Positions 48,139 to 58,821 are shown, numbered from the stretch's first letter. The stretch: DNA of 64,000 nucleotides from Lonepinella koalarum (GCF_042926695.1 NZ_CP170642.1:1178001-1242000), one strand, 5' to 3'. Numbers and translations: made by a program. The notes: generated by a model from the letters alone, not told the origin.

Positions 48139-49926
48139 TTAACTTACGTTCATTTCCCCTAACCACCGCCCTATCAAATCTAAACTATTTTTTGTTTGTT
48201 GCTCAACTTCTGTTACCCAAAGTCCAATATTCTCTCTCCATTCTGGTAACTCCCCCTGTTGCATTAAATTCGCCACATTTTGCACAGATTGCATGGCAAG
48301 ACTTGCGGCTGCACCTTTTAATTTATGGGCGGTGTCGGCTAATTGCTGTTTGGTGATGTTACCTTTCAAATACTCTTGATAGACTTTAGCGACATCTAAA
48401 TCCCCACCGTTGATTTCCTGTTTAAATAAGCGAATATTTTCTGCATAAAGATCTTTACCGATAAATTCCAATAATTCTGCTAGAATTTCAGGGTTAAAAT
48501 AATCAGCTAAATCATCAGGGATCACTTGATTTACGTTCATCTTTGAATGATTCACAACCGTTTCATTTTCACCAAAATAGGTATTCAAACAAGCGGTTAA
48601 TTCATTCAATAACAACGGTTTACGCAATACGTCATCCATACCTTGGCGTTGATATTCGGCTTTGTTTTGCATCACATTAGCGGTTAACGCAATTAACGGT
48701 GGCAGATAATCATAGCGATCATTTTGATAGCCATCACGCAAATAACGAGCAATTTCAAAGCCAGTCATATCAGGGAGTTGAATGTCTAATAACAATAAAT
48801 CATAGCTATTATGTTCAAAGGCTTGAATCGCTTCTTTGCCGGACATTGCCACATCCACCTGATGTCCTAATTTTTCTAATAAGGTTTTCGCCACAGTAAT
48901 ATTAAGCTGAATATCTTCCACCAATAAAATTTGCAAATTTTGCACCGCACTTTTTTCTATTGGTTTCTCTTGTTTTTCAATAGATTCAGCTTGAATCGTC
49001 AGCGTAAAGGTTGTTCCTTTTCCCAATTTGCTAGCGACCGTTAAATCACCGTGCATTAAATGAGCAATATTTTTTGAAACAGCTAGCCCAATACCACTGC
49101 CAGCGGATTTTTTACCACTGTCTGCCACTTGATAGTACATGGTAAAGATTTTCTCTAACTCTTGGCTTGGAATACCTTGCCCGGTATCGCTAATCGCAAA
49201 GCTATATTGATTATTAGATAATTTTTTAACTTCTAGCATAATCACGCCATTTTCGGTGAATTTCACAGCATTACTCAGCAAATTCCATAACACTTGGCTT
49301 AGACGAGTTTGATCTAATTGCAAAAAGTGCGGTAGATTTTCATTGAGTTTCATTTGAAATTGTAGACCTTTTTCACTTGCTAATAAGATCGCTATATTTT
49401 GTATATTGGTCAAAAAACTATAAAAATCCGTTTCACTATAACACAGCTCAAGATTGTGACTATCAATTTTCTCTAAATCAATAATATCATTAAAAATATG
49501 CCCTAAAGACACCGCACTTATACTGATGGTATTCAAGTAATTACGCTGTTGCTGATTTAATGGTGTATCTTGGAGCATTTGGCTTAACCCCAAAATACCA
49601 TTTAACGGCGTACGGAGTTCATGGCTAATGGTAGCAAGTAGCGTACTTTTATCTTGAATAGATTTTGCCAAAGCAAGACGAGAACGCTCAAGGCGATCCA
49701 CTAATAAGGTAAAAAAGTAAATGACAAAAGGTGCGGAGATTAGACCAAAAATAATGGCATAAGCCAAACTTTGCCAATCAATTCTCCCCACGACCAACAG
49801 GCTTAACACAATATGGGTCAGCAATGCAAAGACAGCAACAATCAAAAAACCAAGAATAGAAAATTTTAGCCGACCGAGTTTGACAACCCAATCAATATAT
49901 TTCTGTGTGAAGTGATTAACGTTCAT
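48139..49926 (-). CDS. arcB: Hybrid sensor histidine kinase ArcB (PAS-less form)
   Basis: A 595-residue inner-membrane tripartite kinase controlling the anoxic redox response through ArcA. Two membrane helices lie in the first 80 residues. The transmitter has the H-box ATISHELRTPLNGI near 98-111, with N and G boxes following (NLLSNAVKFTENG, SDTGQGIP, GSGIGLAVSK). The receiver has its Asp in LLLLDIQLPDMTG. The C-terminal Hpt domain has its His in DTAHKLKGAAASL. The linker between membrane and H-box is short and holds no PAS domain, as reported for Haemophilus ArcB. E. coli ArcB has 778 residues. Confidence 0.92.
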   Translation of the reverse strand: MNVNHFTQKYIDWVVKLGRLKFSILGFLIVAVFALLTHIVLSLLVVGRIDWQSLAYAIIFGLISAPFVIYFFTLLVDRLERSRLALAKSIQDKSTLLATISHELRTPLNGILGLSQMLQDTPLNQQQRNYLNTISISAVSLGHIFNDIIDLEKIDSHNLELCYSETDFYSFLTNIQNIAILLASEKGLQFQMKLNENLPHFLQLDQTRLSQVLWNLLSNAVKFTENGVIMLEVKKLSNNQYSFAISDTGQGIPSQELEKIFTMYYQVADSGKKSAGSGIGLAVSKNIAHLMHGDLTVASKLGKGTTFTLTIQAESIEKQEKPIEKSAVQNLQILLVEDIQLNITVAKTLLEKLGHQVDVAMSGKEAIQAFEHNSYDLLLLDIQLPDMTGFEIARYLRDGYQNDRYDYLPPLIALTANVMQNKAEYQRQGMDDVLRKPLLLNELTACLNTYFGENETVVNHSKMNVNQVIPDDLADYFNPEILAELLEFIGKDLYAENIRLFKQEINGGDLDVAKVYQEYLKGNITKQQLADTAHKLKGAAASLAMQSVQNVANLMQQGELPEWRENIGLWVTEVEQQTKNSLDLIGRWLGEMNVS

Positions 49927-50025
49927 AAATTATCTCATTAAGAATTTTTGCTTATCTTAACAAAATTTAATGAAATAAGGGGCAAATTTGTGATCTGCCC
50001 CTATTTTTATTTTACCAATGACCTG

Positions 50026-53000
50026 TTAATCCATTGCCGCCATTAAACTGGCATTTCCTCCCATTGCAGCAGTGTTAATGCTCACCGATTTTTCGTGCAT
50101 TAACGGTAATAAGGATTGGGCTAATGCTAGGTTCTCCACAAAGGTCATAATCGACCCGTTACGTTCCGCATAATGGGCTTTATCAGCTTGAGAAAGTGGG
50201 TTTAACACAATAAGTTGGCTTAACGGGTCAAGACTGTTAAAGTCATTTACTACAGTAATAAATTTACTCAATTTATTGGCGTGTTGGGCTAATGGCGAAT
50301 TTGCACTTACCACACCACGGCTGCCTGCTGCGACAATCGCGACTAATGCTAATACTTGTTGGAATAAATCACCGTCACCAATAGCAATTTGACCACGAGG
50401 TTCAAAACGTAAGAAATTGTTTTCACCTGTCACGCCGTGCATTTGGTGAATTTTGCCTAACGGTGAGCTTGCACTCAAGGTTTGCAAGGATTGTTGAGCT
50501 TGAGCCAATTCATCACCTGTCAATACCTGATTAAGTGCGGTGGAAAATTCGCTAATATTTGGCGTAATCCCTTTGGTTAATCCATCAAAATTCCATGCCG
50601 TACGGTTATTTAAACGTTGTAAGTATAATGCACCGCCCGCTTTTGGTCCCGTGCCTGATAAGCCTTGTCCACCAAATGGTTGAACACCAACGACCGCCCC
50701 GACAATATTACGGTTGGCATATAAGTTACCTGCTTGAATGCCTTGCTCCCATTCACGTTGAGTTTGGTCGATACGGCTATGTAAACCGCAAGTCAAACCA
50801 AAGCCCGTGGAATTAATTTCACGAATGACATCGTCCAATTTTTCTGCGTCATAACGAATAACATGTAATACTGGACCAAACACTTCGTGTTTTAATTGGC
50901 TAATATTGTCAATTTCTAGCAAGGTTGGGGCGACAAAAATGCCGTTCTCTGCCACATCTTTGGCAATCGGTACTTGATAACAAGATTTGGCTTGTTTTTT
51001 CATCACTTCAATATGATCAAGTAAGCGTTGTTGAGCCACTTTGTCGATAACAGGTCCCACATCAGTAGTAAGCCGTGCTGGGTCGCCCACCACTAATTCC
51101 GCCATGGCACCTTTAATTAATTCAAGCAAGTAATCCGCATTATCTTTTTGTAAATAAAGCACACGTAAAGCGGAACAACGTTGACCTGCTGAGTCAAAGG
51201 CGGAGTTTAACACATCAATCGTCACTTGTTCACCTAAAGCCGAACTGTCCACAATCATGGCATTTTGACCGCCCGTTTCCGCAATTAATGGAATAAGGCT
51301 GTCATGTTTTTGTAGGTTAGTATTAATCCGTTTGGCGGTATCGGTTGAACCTGTGAAAATTACGCCATTAACACGCTCATCAGTGGTTAGACTTTCACCG
51401 ATGGTTTTACCTGAACCTGTTAATAATTGTAACGCTTCTTTTGGAATACCTGCTTGATGGAATAAATTCACCGCAAAATACGCCATTAAAGAGGTTTGTT
51501 CTGCGGGTTTGGCTAATACCACGTTACCTGCCACTAAGGCGGAAGACACTTCACCAATAAAAATCGCTAATGGGAAGTTCCACGGACTGATGGCTACCAC
51601 AACACCCCGTGGATCCTTAAAGCCTGCTGGATTGGCTCGCACTTGAGCAGCATAATAACGGCAGAAATCCACCGCTTCACGCACTTCGGCAATGGCATTA
51701 TTTAAGGTTTTACCTGCTTCTCGCACGGCTAAATCAAAGAGTTCTGGCAAATGTTGTTCCATTAAATCTGCCATTTTCTCTAATTTTTCTGACCGCACTT
51801 CGGGGGCGGTATTCGCCCATTGTTGTTTAAAATTCACCGCTGTTGTGAACGCTGTATTCACATCTTGCTCGTTGGCATCGATCACTTCACCCACAATTTG
51901 GCTTTGCACTGCTGGATTGTAAACGGTGCGAGAACTATTTCCTGTCACTTCACCGACAATTAACGGTTTCGCTTGATATTGTTTATCACTTAATTCGTTA
52001 AGCTGAGTTTGTAACTGTTGTAAGGAAATTGCATCGCTCAGATCATAACCTTTTGAATTACGGCGTTCACCGTAAATATTCACAGGTAACGGTACTTTCG
52101 GGTGAGCCGTACCTTGGGTTTCTTTCGCTTTATTGACTGGATCTTCCGCCAAACTCTCTACGCTAAAATGTTCATCGACAATTTGGTTCACGAAAGAACT
52201 GTTTGAACCGTTTTCTAATAAACGGCGAACAAGATAAGCCAACAAGGTTTGATAGGAACCGACTGGTGCATAAATACGGCATTGTACATTCAGATTTTCT
52301 TTGCCGACCACTTGTTCATATAGGGTTTCACCCATGCCGTGCAGGCATTGAAATTCAAAGTGTTTATCTTTAGCAAGATGATAAACGGTGGCTAAGGTTT
52401 GTGCATTGTGCGTTGCAAATTGCGGATAAATCACATCTTGTGCAGACAATAATTTTTTCGCACAGGTGATATAGTTGATGTCAGAATGGACTTTACGGGT
52501 AAATACGGGATAATCCGTTGCCCCTTCCGCTTGGGCTAATTTGACTTCGCTATCCCAATATGCCCCTTTTACTAGGCGGATCATTAACTTACGATTATTA
52601 GCGCGAGCTTGAGCAATAATATGATCGATGACTCGGCTACAACGTTTTTGGTAGGCTTGCACCACAAAGCCAATGCCGTGGAAACCATCTAAATCAGGGT
52701 CGGCAATTAAACGGTCAAGTAAATCAAGGGATAATTCAAGGCGAGCGGCTTCTTCCGCATCAATATTTAAGCCAATATCATATTTTTTGGCTAATAAAAA
52801 TAATTCTTTGAGTTTCGGATAAAGTTCATCAATTACCCGTTGATGTTGGCTTAAACTATAACGGGGGTGAATAGCAGAAAGTTTGACGGAAACCCCTGAA
52901 GATTTATAAACGCCTAAGCCTTTTGATGTTTCCCCCACGGCACGAATGGAATTCACATAATCATTGTAATAACGATCCGCATCCTTTTGGGTTAAGGCGG

Positions 53001-53613
53001 TTTCACCTAACATATCGTAGCTATAACGGAAGCCTTTCTCAAAACGTTTTTCACCATTTTTAATCGCAGCATCAATGGTTTCACCCGTCACAAATTGTTT
53101 ACCTAATAAACGCATGCCTACATTCATACCTTGACGAATCAATGGCTCGCCACCTTTGCTAATTAATTTGGATAAGGCACTGGATAATTCTTTATCACTG
53201 TGGGATACAATTTTTTGTGCCACAATCAATCCCCATGCAGCGGAGTTAACAAATAAAGAGGGGCTATTACCTAAGTGAGCTTTCCAATCGCCATGCACCA
53301 ATTTATCGTGAATCAGTTTATCTGCAGTGGTTTTATCTGGAATCCGCAATAAGGCTTCCGACAAGCACATTAAAGCAATCCCTTCCGCACTAGAAAGAGA
53401 AAATTCGTGCATTAACGCATCTACCCCACTGGCCTTTTTGCGATCAGCTCTCACTTTGCTGACTAACTTTTTACACAGTTCAGCAATAGATTGAGATTGC
53501 TCGCTCATATCCGCTTTTTCAATTAGCTCCGCCACAATTTTTTGTTCGGGAATGCGATAAAATTCGCTTAATATCGGACGGATTGTTGTTTTAGGTAAAA
53601 TCTCGTAACTCAT
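50026..53613 (-). CDS. putA: Bifunctional proline dehydrogenase / L-glutamate gamma-semialdehyde dehydrogenase
   Basis: A protein of 1195 residues oxidising proline to glutamate in two steps. The start at 53613 (MSYEILPKTTIRP) has AAGAAGG upstream; the frame extends 19 codons further without similarity. The FAD-dependent PRODH barrel covers about 150-460 (SVKLSAIHPRYS, IRLVKGAYWDSEVKLAQ). The aldehyde dehydrogenase domain covers about 560-1000, with the nucleophile in SAGQRCSALRVLYL. A C-terminal extension follows. The N-terminal ribbon-helix-helix repressor domain of E. coli PutA is absent. It lies downstream of putP. Confidence 0.94.
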   Translation of the reverse strand: MSYEILPKTTIRPILSEFYRIPEQKIVAELIEKADMSEQSQSIAELCKKLVSKVRADRKKASGVDALMHEFSLSSAEGIALMCLSEALLRIPDKTTADKLIHDKLVHGDWKAHLGNSPSLFVNSAAWGLIVAQKIVSHSDKELSSALSKLISKGGEPLIRQGMNVGMRLLGKQFVTGETIDAAIKNGEKRFEKGFRYSYDMLGETALTQKDADRYYNDYVNSIRAVGETSKGLGVYKSSGVSVKLSAIHPRYSLSQHQRVIDELYPKLKELFLLAKKYDIGLNIDAEEAARLELSLDLLDRLIADPDLDGFHGIGFVVQAYQKRCSRVIDHIIAQARANNRKLMIRLVKGAYWDSEVKLAQAEGATDYPVFTRKVHSDINYITCAKKLLSAQDVIYPQFATHNAQTLATVYHLAKDKHFEFQCLHGMGETLYEQVVGKENLNVQCRIYAPVGSYQTLLAYLVRRLLENGSNSSFVNQIVDEHFSVESLAEDPVNKAKETQGTAHPKVPLPVNIYGERRNSKGYDLSDAISLQQLQTQLNELSDKQYQAKPLIVGEVTGNSSRTVYNPAVQSQIVGEVIDANEQDVNTAFTTAVNFKQQWANTAPEVRSEKLEKMADLMEQHLPELFDLAVREAGKTLNNAIAEVREAVDFCRYYAAQVRANPAGFKDPRGVVVAISPWNFPLAIFIGEVSSALVAGNVVLAKPAEQTSLMAYFAVNLFHQAGIPKEALQLLTGSGKTIGESLTTDERVNGVIFTGSTDTAKRINTNLQKHDSLIPLIAETGGQNAMIVDSSALGEQVTIDVLNSAFDSAGQRCSALRVLYLQKDNADYLLELIKGAMAELVVGDPARLTTDVGPVIDKVAQQRLLDHIEVMKKQAKSCYQVPIAKDVAENGIFVAPTLLEIDNISQLKHEVFGPVLHVIRYDAEKLDDVIREINSTGFGLTCGLHSRIDQTQREWEQGIQAGNLYANRNIVGAVVGVQPFGGQGLSGTGPKAGGALYLQRLNNRTAWNFDGLTKGITPNISEFSTALNQVLTGDELAQAQQSLQTLSASSPLGKIHQMHGVTGENNFLRFEPRGQIAIGDGDLFQQVLALVAIVAAGSRGVVSANSPLAQHANKLSKFITVVNDFNSLDPLSQLIVLNPLSQADKAHYAERNGSIMTFVENLALAQSLLPLMHEKSVSINTAAMGGNASLMAAMD

Positions 53614-53700
53614 AGATAACCTTCTTTTTAATATTTTCACTGAGTAAAGCGGTTGTAAAAACAACCGCACCTTTATAAAAGTAGTTCGCTAATAAACAAA

Positions 53701-55224
53701 CTAGATGTATTTTTTCACGCCTTGCATCTCTTTGTGATAAGCCTTTTCCGCTTTATCAAAGGTTTCTGCAATTTCTGCTTTCGGGGCTGGTGTAATTAAA
53801 GAAACAATCAAAATGGCAATCGTTGCACAGATAAAGCCAGGGATCATTTCATAGATTCCACTGTTTGGCACAAGCGTATTCCAGAACACCACAACCAATG
53901 CCCCCGTGATCATTCCTGCCATTGCCCCTGCTGCATTCATGCGTTTCCAATAAAGTGATAACAATACCACAGGTCCAAAGGCACAACCAAAACCAGCCCA
54001 AGCATAAGAGACCAAGCCAAGCACTTTACTGTTTGGATCCTGTGCCAATGCAATGGCTAAGATAGCAATCAATAGCACCATTATACGCCCTAACCAAACT
54101 AGTTCTTTTTGACTGGCATTCGGACGTAAAAAACCTTTATAAAAGTCTTCGGTAATGGCACTAGAACAAATCAATAATTGACAGCTTAACGTACTCATTA
54201 CCGCCGCAAGAATAGCTGAAAGCAAAATACCTGCAATCCAAGGATTAAACAATAAACGAGAAAGCTCAATAAAGACTTGTTCGTGATTCGCATTCACCAG
54301 TGTCGCTTTATCAGGATTCGCAAAGAAATAGGCTTGTCCCCAGAAACCGATACTTACGGCACCAATTAAACAAATAAACATCCACGTCATACTGATACAA
54401 CGAGCTTTAGGTATGGATTTTACCGAATCCGTCGCCATAAAGCGTGCTAAAATATGAGGTTGACCGAAGTAACCCAATCCCCATGCTGATAAACTTAATA
54501 GACCAATAAAGGTAGTACCATTAAACATATCGGTAAAATCTCTACCAGCTGCTTCACCGGCTTGGGCTAAAGCTTCAAAAGTCGGTTCAAAACCACCTAA
54601 TTGCGTTAGAATAAAAATCGGAGTGAGAAATAAGGCAAAGAACATTAAACTCGCTTGAATGGTATCCGTCCAACTTACCGCTAAAAAGCCACCAATAAAG
54701 GTGTAAGCAATGGTCGCTAATGCCCCTAACCAAAGGGCGGTTTCATAAGGCACACCAAATAGATTCTCAAATAAACGCGCTCCAGCCACTACGCCTGATG
54801 CACAGTAAATGGCGAAGAAAAATAGAATAATGGTGGCTGATACAATTTTTAATATTCTCGTTTTATCATTAAAACGATGATAAAAATAATCCGGCAAAGT
54901 GAGTGCATTGGCATTAAATTCCGTTTGCATACGTAATCTACCTGCGACAAATAACCAGTTTAAATACGCACCAATAGTTAAGCCAATAGCAATCCAACTT
55001 TCTACAAGTCCTGCTGCATAAACAGCACCGGGTAACCCCATTAACAACCAACCAGACATATCAGATGCACCAGCTGAAAGTCCTGTCACAAAGCTACCTA
55101 AACTACGCCCCCCCAGAATGTAGTCCGACAAATTATTGGTAAAACGATAGGCAATCAGCCCAATTGACACCATTCCGACAATATAAATCAGAAATGTCGT
55201 TGTGGTAGGATCAAGACCAAACAT
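53701..55224 (-). CDS. putP: Sodium/proline symporter
   Basis: A 507-residue inner-membrane SSS-family symporter. Family motifs include DYILGGRSLGSFVTGLSAGASDMSGWLLMGLPGAVYAAGL and GLGYFGQPHILARFMA. Twelve to thirteen hydrophobic segments are visible. It supplies proline to PutA, encoded 87 bp downstream on the same strand, so the pair is probably an operon. Confidence 0.96.
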   Translation of the reverse strand: MFGLDPTTTTFLIYIVGMVSIGLIAYRFTNNLSDYILGGRSLGSFVTGLSAGASDMSGWLLMGLPGAVYAAGLVESWIAIGLTIGAYLNWLFVAGRLRMQTEFNANALTLPDYFYHRFNDKTRILKIVSATIILFFFAIYCASGVVAGARLFENLFGVPYETALWLGALATIAYTFIGGFLAVSWTDTIQASLMFFALFLTPIFILTQLGGFEPTFEALAQAGEAAGRDFTDMFNGTTFIGLLSLSAWGLGYFGQPHILARFMATDSVKSIPKARCISMTWMFICLIGAVSIGFWGQAYFFANPDKATLVNANHEQVFIELSRLLFNPWIAGILLSAILAAVMSTLSCQLLICSSAITEDFYKGFLRPNASQKELVWLGRIMVLLIAILAIALAQDPNSKVLGLVSYAWAGFGCAFGPVVLLSLYWKRMNAAGAMAGMITGALVVVFWNTLVPNSGIYEMIPGFICATIAILIVSLITPAPKAEIAETFDKAEKAYHKEMQGVKKYI

Positions 55225-55460
55225 AGTATATTCCTTTTATTAAAGATAAATTCGTATTGTAGAATACTCTACTGCTGTTTATAAAACCTTATTAAATACT
55301 CTTCTAAAATAGAAAAAGCATTCTATTCATAAGGTTTTTTCAGTATATGCTAATTCAGAATAATATGTTACATTTTTATAACAAATTTGTGACGTAGTTA
55401 ACACTTTTTCTAATAAATTTTATATACACAGAAAAATTTAACGATAAAAATAAAAAATAA
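55225..55460. promoter_or_regulatory. putP upstream region
   Basis: About 236 AT-rich bases between putP and the rRNA operon 2 terminator. A weak CRP-like word (TGTGACGTAGTTAACA) lies near 55389-55404. I see no gene. Confidence 0.3.
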
Positions 55461-55493
55461 CAAAAAACCCCAGTCACAATCGTAACTGGGGTT
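55461..55493 (-). terminator. Intrinsic terminator of rRNA operon 2
   Basis: The same AACCCCAGT / ACTGGGGTT hairpin and T tract as after operon 1. Confidence 0.9.
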
Positions 55494-55507
55494 CGCTTTA
55501 AATTAAA

Positions 55508-55624
55508 AACCTGATGGTGACCTACTCTCACATTGGGAGACCCAACACTACCATCGGCATCACAGCATTTCACTTCTGAGTTCGGCATGGAATCAGGTGG
55601 CGCTACTGCATTATGACCATCAGA
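55508..55624 (-). rRNA. rrf: 5S ribosomal RNA, operon 2
   Basis: The complement matches the 5S of operon 1 across its length, including CCATGCCGAACTCAGAAG. Confidence 0.93.
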
Positions 55625-55836
55625 AATCAGGGTTCAGATGACAGGTTTCAGACGGCAGTGCCGTGCTTTTTTTCCTGTATCTTACTTAATTCTTTCCATT
55701 TTTTTTATTCTTTAAATTTGAAACAAGCTGTTTTTCTGAGTTTCTTTTCGTCTTTGTTATTCTTTCTCTCAAGTTCGTTCAACTGTCATCTGACTCCTGC
55801 CATCTGACCCCTGAACATCAAACCACTTGAGGTTGT
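55625..55836 (-). other. 23S-5S spacer, operon 2
   Basis: Nearly the same as in operon 1, with TCAGATGACAGG-type arms near 55632-55662 and inverted partners near 55783-55817. It differs mainly by homopolymer lengths. Confidence 0.7.
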
Positions 55837-56169
55837 ATGGTTAAGCCGCTCGGGCAATTAGTACTGGTTAGCTCAACGGCTCGCACCGCTTACACACCCA
55901 GCCTATCTACGTCTTCGTCTTAAACAACCCTTACACTCTTAAAGAGTGGGATGACTCATCTTATGGCAAGTTTCGTGCTTAGATGCTTTCAGCACTTATC
56001 TCTTCCGCATTTAGCTACCCAGCAATGCTTCTGGCGAAACAACTGGTACACCAGTGATGCGTCCACTCCGGTCCTCTCGTACTAGGAGCAGCCCCACTCA
56101 ATCATCCAACGCCCACGGCAGATAGGGACCGAACTGTCTCACGACGTTCTAAACCCAGCTCGCGTACCA

Positions 56170-56203
<34 letters not shown>

Positions 56204-56204
56204 A

Positions 56205-56247
<43 letters not shown>

Positions 56248-56276
56248 ACCGCCGTCGATATGAACTCTTGGGCGGT

Positions 56277-56332
<56 letters not shown>

Positions 56333-56333
56333 A

Positions 56334-56386
<53 letters not shown>

Positions 56387-56453
56387 GCAGTTAAGCTTGC
56401 TTTTACCATTGCACTAACCTGACGATGTCCGACCGTCATTAGCAAACCTTCGT

Positions 56454-56496
<43 letters not shown>

Positions 56497-56758
56497 ACCC
56501 ACCAGACACTGTCCGAAACCACGTTTCGTAATCTTCGTTAGAACATCAAACGTTAAAGGGTGGTATTTCAAGGACGACTCCATAACAACTGGCGTTGCTA
56601 CTTCTTAGTCTCCCACCTATCCTACACATCAAAATTCAAGGTTCAGTGTCAAGCTATAGTAAAGGTTCACGGGGTCTTTCCGTCTAGCCGCGGGTACACC
56701 GCATCTTCACGGCGATTTCAATTTCACTGAGTCTCGGGTGGAGACAGCCTGGCCATCA

Positions 56759-56840
<82 letters not shown>

Positions 56841-56862
56841 TGGGGCTTCGATCAGGAGCTTC

Positions 56863-56934
56863 CCCCTCACCTAGATTTACTCTTAAGTGCGGTCTTTTTT
56901 TACCTAGATTTTGCAAATAAATCTAGGTGAGGGG
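56863..56934 (-). other. Helix 68 intervening sequence carrying a DNA uptake sequence
   Basis: In operon 1 the loop reads GAGCTTCTCTTGCGATAACACC. Here the loop is replaced by 72 bp with perfect 17-nt inverted arms (CCCCTCACCTAGATTTA at 56863-56879 and its complement at 56918-56934). The interior contains a perfect uptake sequence AAGTGCGGT (56885-56893) followed by a T-rich stretch, plus a third ACCTAGATTT word. Confidence 0.85.
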
Positions 56935-57619
56935 TAACACCATCAATTAACCTTCCAGCACCGGGCAGGCATCACACCCTATACGTCCACTTTCGTGTTT
57001 GCAGAGTGCTGTGTTTTTAATAAACAGTTGCAGCCAGCGGGTCACTTCGACCGGTTCAACCTTCATCTGTAAAAGACTACAATCTACGCCGGCGCACCTT
57101 CTCCCGAAGTTACGGTGCTATTTTGCCTAGTTCCTTCACCCGAGTTCTCTCAAGCGCCTGAGTATTCTCTACCTGACCACCTGTGTCGGTTTTCAGTACG
57201 GTTTAGTAAAGTCTTTCGCTTAGTGGCTTTTCCTGGAAGTGTGGTATCGATTACTTCTTTCCCTTGGGAAATCGTCATCACGCCTTAGTGTTGAATAGGG
57301 ATTCGGATTTGCCTAAATCCCCCACCTACACGCTTAAACGTACATATCCAACAGTACGCTAACCTAACCTACTCCGTCCCCACATCGCAACTTTACCAAG
57401 TACGGGAATATTAACCCGTTTCCCATCGACTACGCTTTTCAGCCTCGCCTTAGGGGCCGACTCACCCTGCCCCGATTAACGTTGGACAGGAACCCTTGGT
57501 CTTCCGGCGAACGAGTTTTTCACTCGTTTTATCGTTACTTATGTCAGCATTCGCACTTGTGATACGTCCAGCAAACCTCTCGACTCACCTTCTTCCGCTT
57601 ACACAACGCTCCCCTACCC

Positions 57620-58047
57620 TGTCAGGGGGTCAGATTACAGGTTTCAGACGGCAGTTTTATCTACCAACTTACCTAAACCTTGCAACATTTTTTGCAATTT
57701 CTTCGTATTCATTACGCCATCTTTGCCATTGTTGCTCCGCTATATAACCTAAGTCTAAACAGTATCTTAACCATACTCTCATTTCATCAGCACTGCCTAT
57801 TGCCATTCCGATAAAACGATTAAAATCAGCCTGAGAGCGTTTTCTCGCAAAACCTTCTGCTATATTTGCACAAATACTTTTGCTTGCTCTTCTTATTTGG
57901 TCTGCTAAACCATATTGCTCATGCTTTGGAAAATCTAAACTTGCCTTATGCAATTCTAAAGAAACCTTATAACTTCTTTGAAACACTTGCAAATCTTCAA
58001 ATTTCATTACCATACTGTTATCTGACTCCTGTAATCTGACCCCTGAA
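57620..58047 (-). other. 23S helix 45 intervening sequence with S23 gene
   Basis: An insertion of about 428 bp between CTCCCCTACCC and GCCGCAGCTTCGG. It is bounded by the arms GTCAGATTACAGGTTTCAGA and CTGTTATCTGACTCCTGTAA. It contains the complete gene at 57669-58013. Operon 1 has a 128-bp remnant at the same point. Confidence 0.88.
57669..58013 (-). CDS. S23/IVS four-helix-bundle protein
   Basis: A 114-residue protein of the family encoded in 23S rRNA intervening sequences (PF05635 type). Characteristic stretches are FEDLQVFQRSYKVSLELHKAS, QYGLADQIRRASKSICANIAEGFARKR and FNRFIGMAIGSADEMRVWLRYCLDLGYI. Homologues form helical-bundle multimers of unknown function, possibly binding the excised RNA. 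The gene lies within the helix 45 insertion, on the rRNA strand, so it would be made only if the rRNA transcript or the excised fragment is translated. ATG at 58007 is an alternative start; AGGAG lies rather far upstream, in the repeat arm. Confidence 0.9.
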   Translation of the reverse strand: MVMKFEDLQVFQRSYKVSLELHKASLDFPKHEQYGLADQIRRASKSICANIAEGFARKRSQADFNRFIGMAIGSADEMRVWLRYCLDLGYIAEQQWQRWRNEYEEIAKNVARFR

Positions 58048-58127
58048 AGCCGCAGCTTCGGTGCTATATTTTAGCCCCGTTACATCTTCCGCGCAGGCCG
58101 ACTCGACTAGTGAGCTATTACGCTTTC

Positions 58128-58159
<32 letters not shown>

Positions 58160-58206
58160 TAGCTGTCTAAGCCTTCCCACTTCGTTTCCCACTTAATATA
58201 GACTTT

Positions 58207-58239
<33 letters not shown>

Positions 58240-58663
58240 CTTCACGATGGACGTTAGCACCCACCGTGTGTCTCCTATGCATTACTCTTCGGTATTCGCA
58301 GTTTGCATCGGGTTGGTAATCCGGGATGGACCCCTAGCCGAAACAGTGCTCTACCCCCGAAGGTATTCACATAAGGCTCTACCTAAATAGATTTCGGGGA
58401 GAACCAGCTATCTCCCGGTTTGATTGGCCTTTCACCCCCAGCCACAAGTCATCCGCTAATTTTTTCAACATTAGTCGGTTCGGTCCTCCAGTTAGTGTTA
58501 CCCAACCTTCAACCTGCCCATGGCTGAGATCACCGGGTTTCGGGTCTATACCTTGCAACTCACCGCCCAGTTAAGACTCGGTTTCCCTTCGGCTACCTGA
58601 TTTAAGTTAACCTCGCTACAAAATATAAGTCGCTGACCCATTATACAAAAGGTACGCGGTCAC

Positions 58664-58821
58664 TCCGTCACTTAATGGCTTTCGCCATTAACTGACTCCG
58701 TTTCAGGTGTCAGATGACAGGTTTCAGATTACAGCTCTATTCCTACTGCCATCTGCCGTCTGCCGTCTGTCATCTGACTTCCGCGAAGTCACTTAATGAT
58801 TGAAAATCATTAAGTGACGGA
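58664..58821 (-). other. 23S helix 25 intervening sequence, operon 2
   Basis: The same insertion as at 4690-4840, slightly longer. It keeps the GTCACTTAATG hairpins and the TCAGATGACAGG-type arms. One arm is mutated (ATTAACTGAC for ATTAAGTGAC). Confidence 0.8.

Noticed and set aside
55376..55588. 70-residue frame over the operon 2 terminator and 5S gene
   Set aside because: It overlaps rRNA and a terminator and has no ribosome site.
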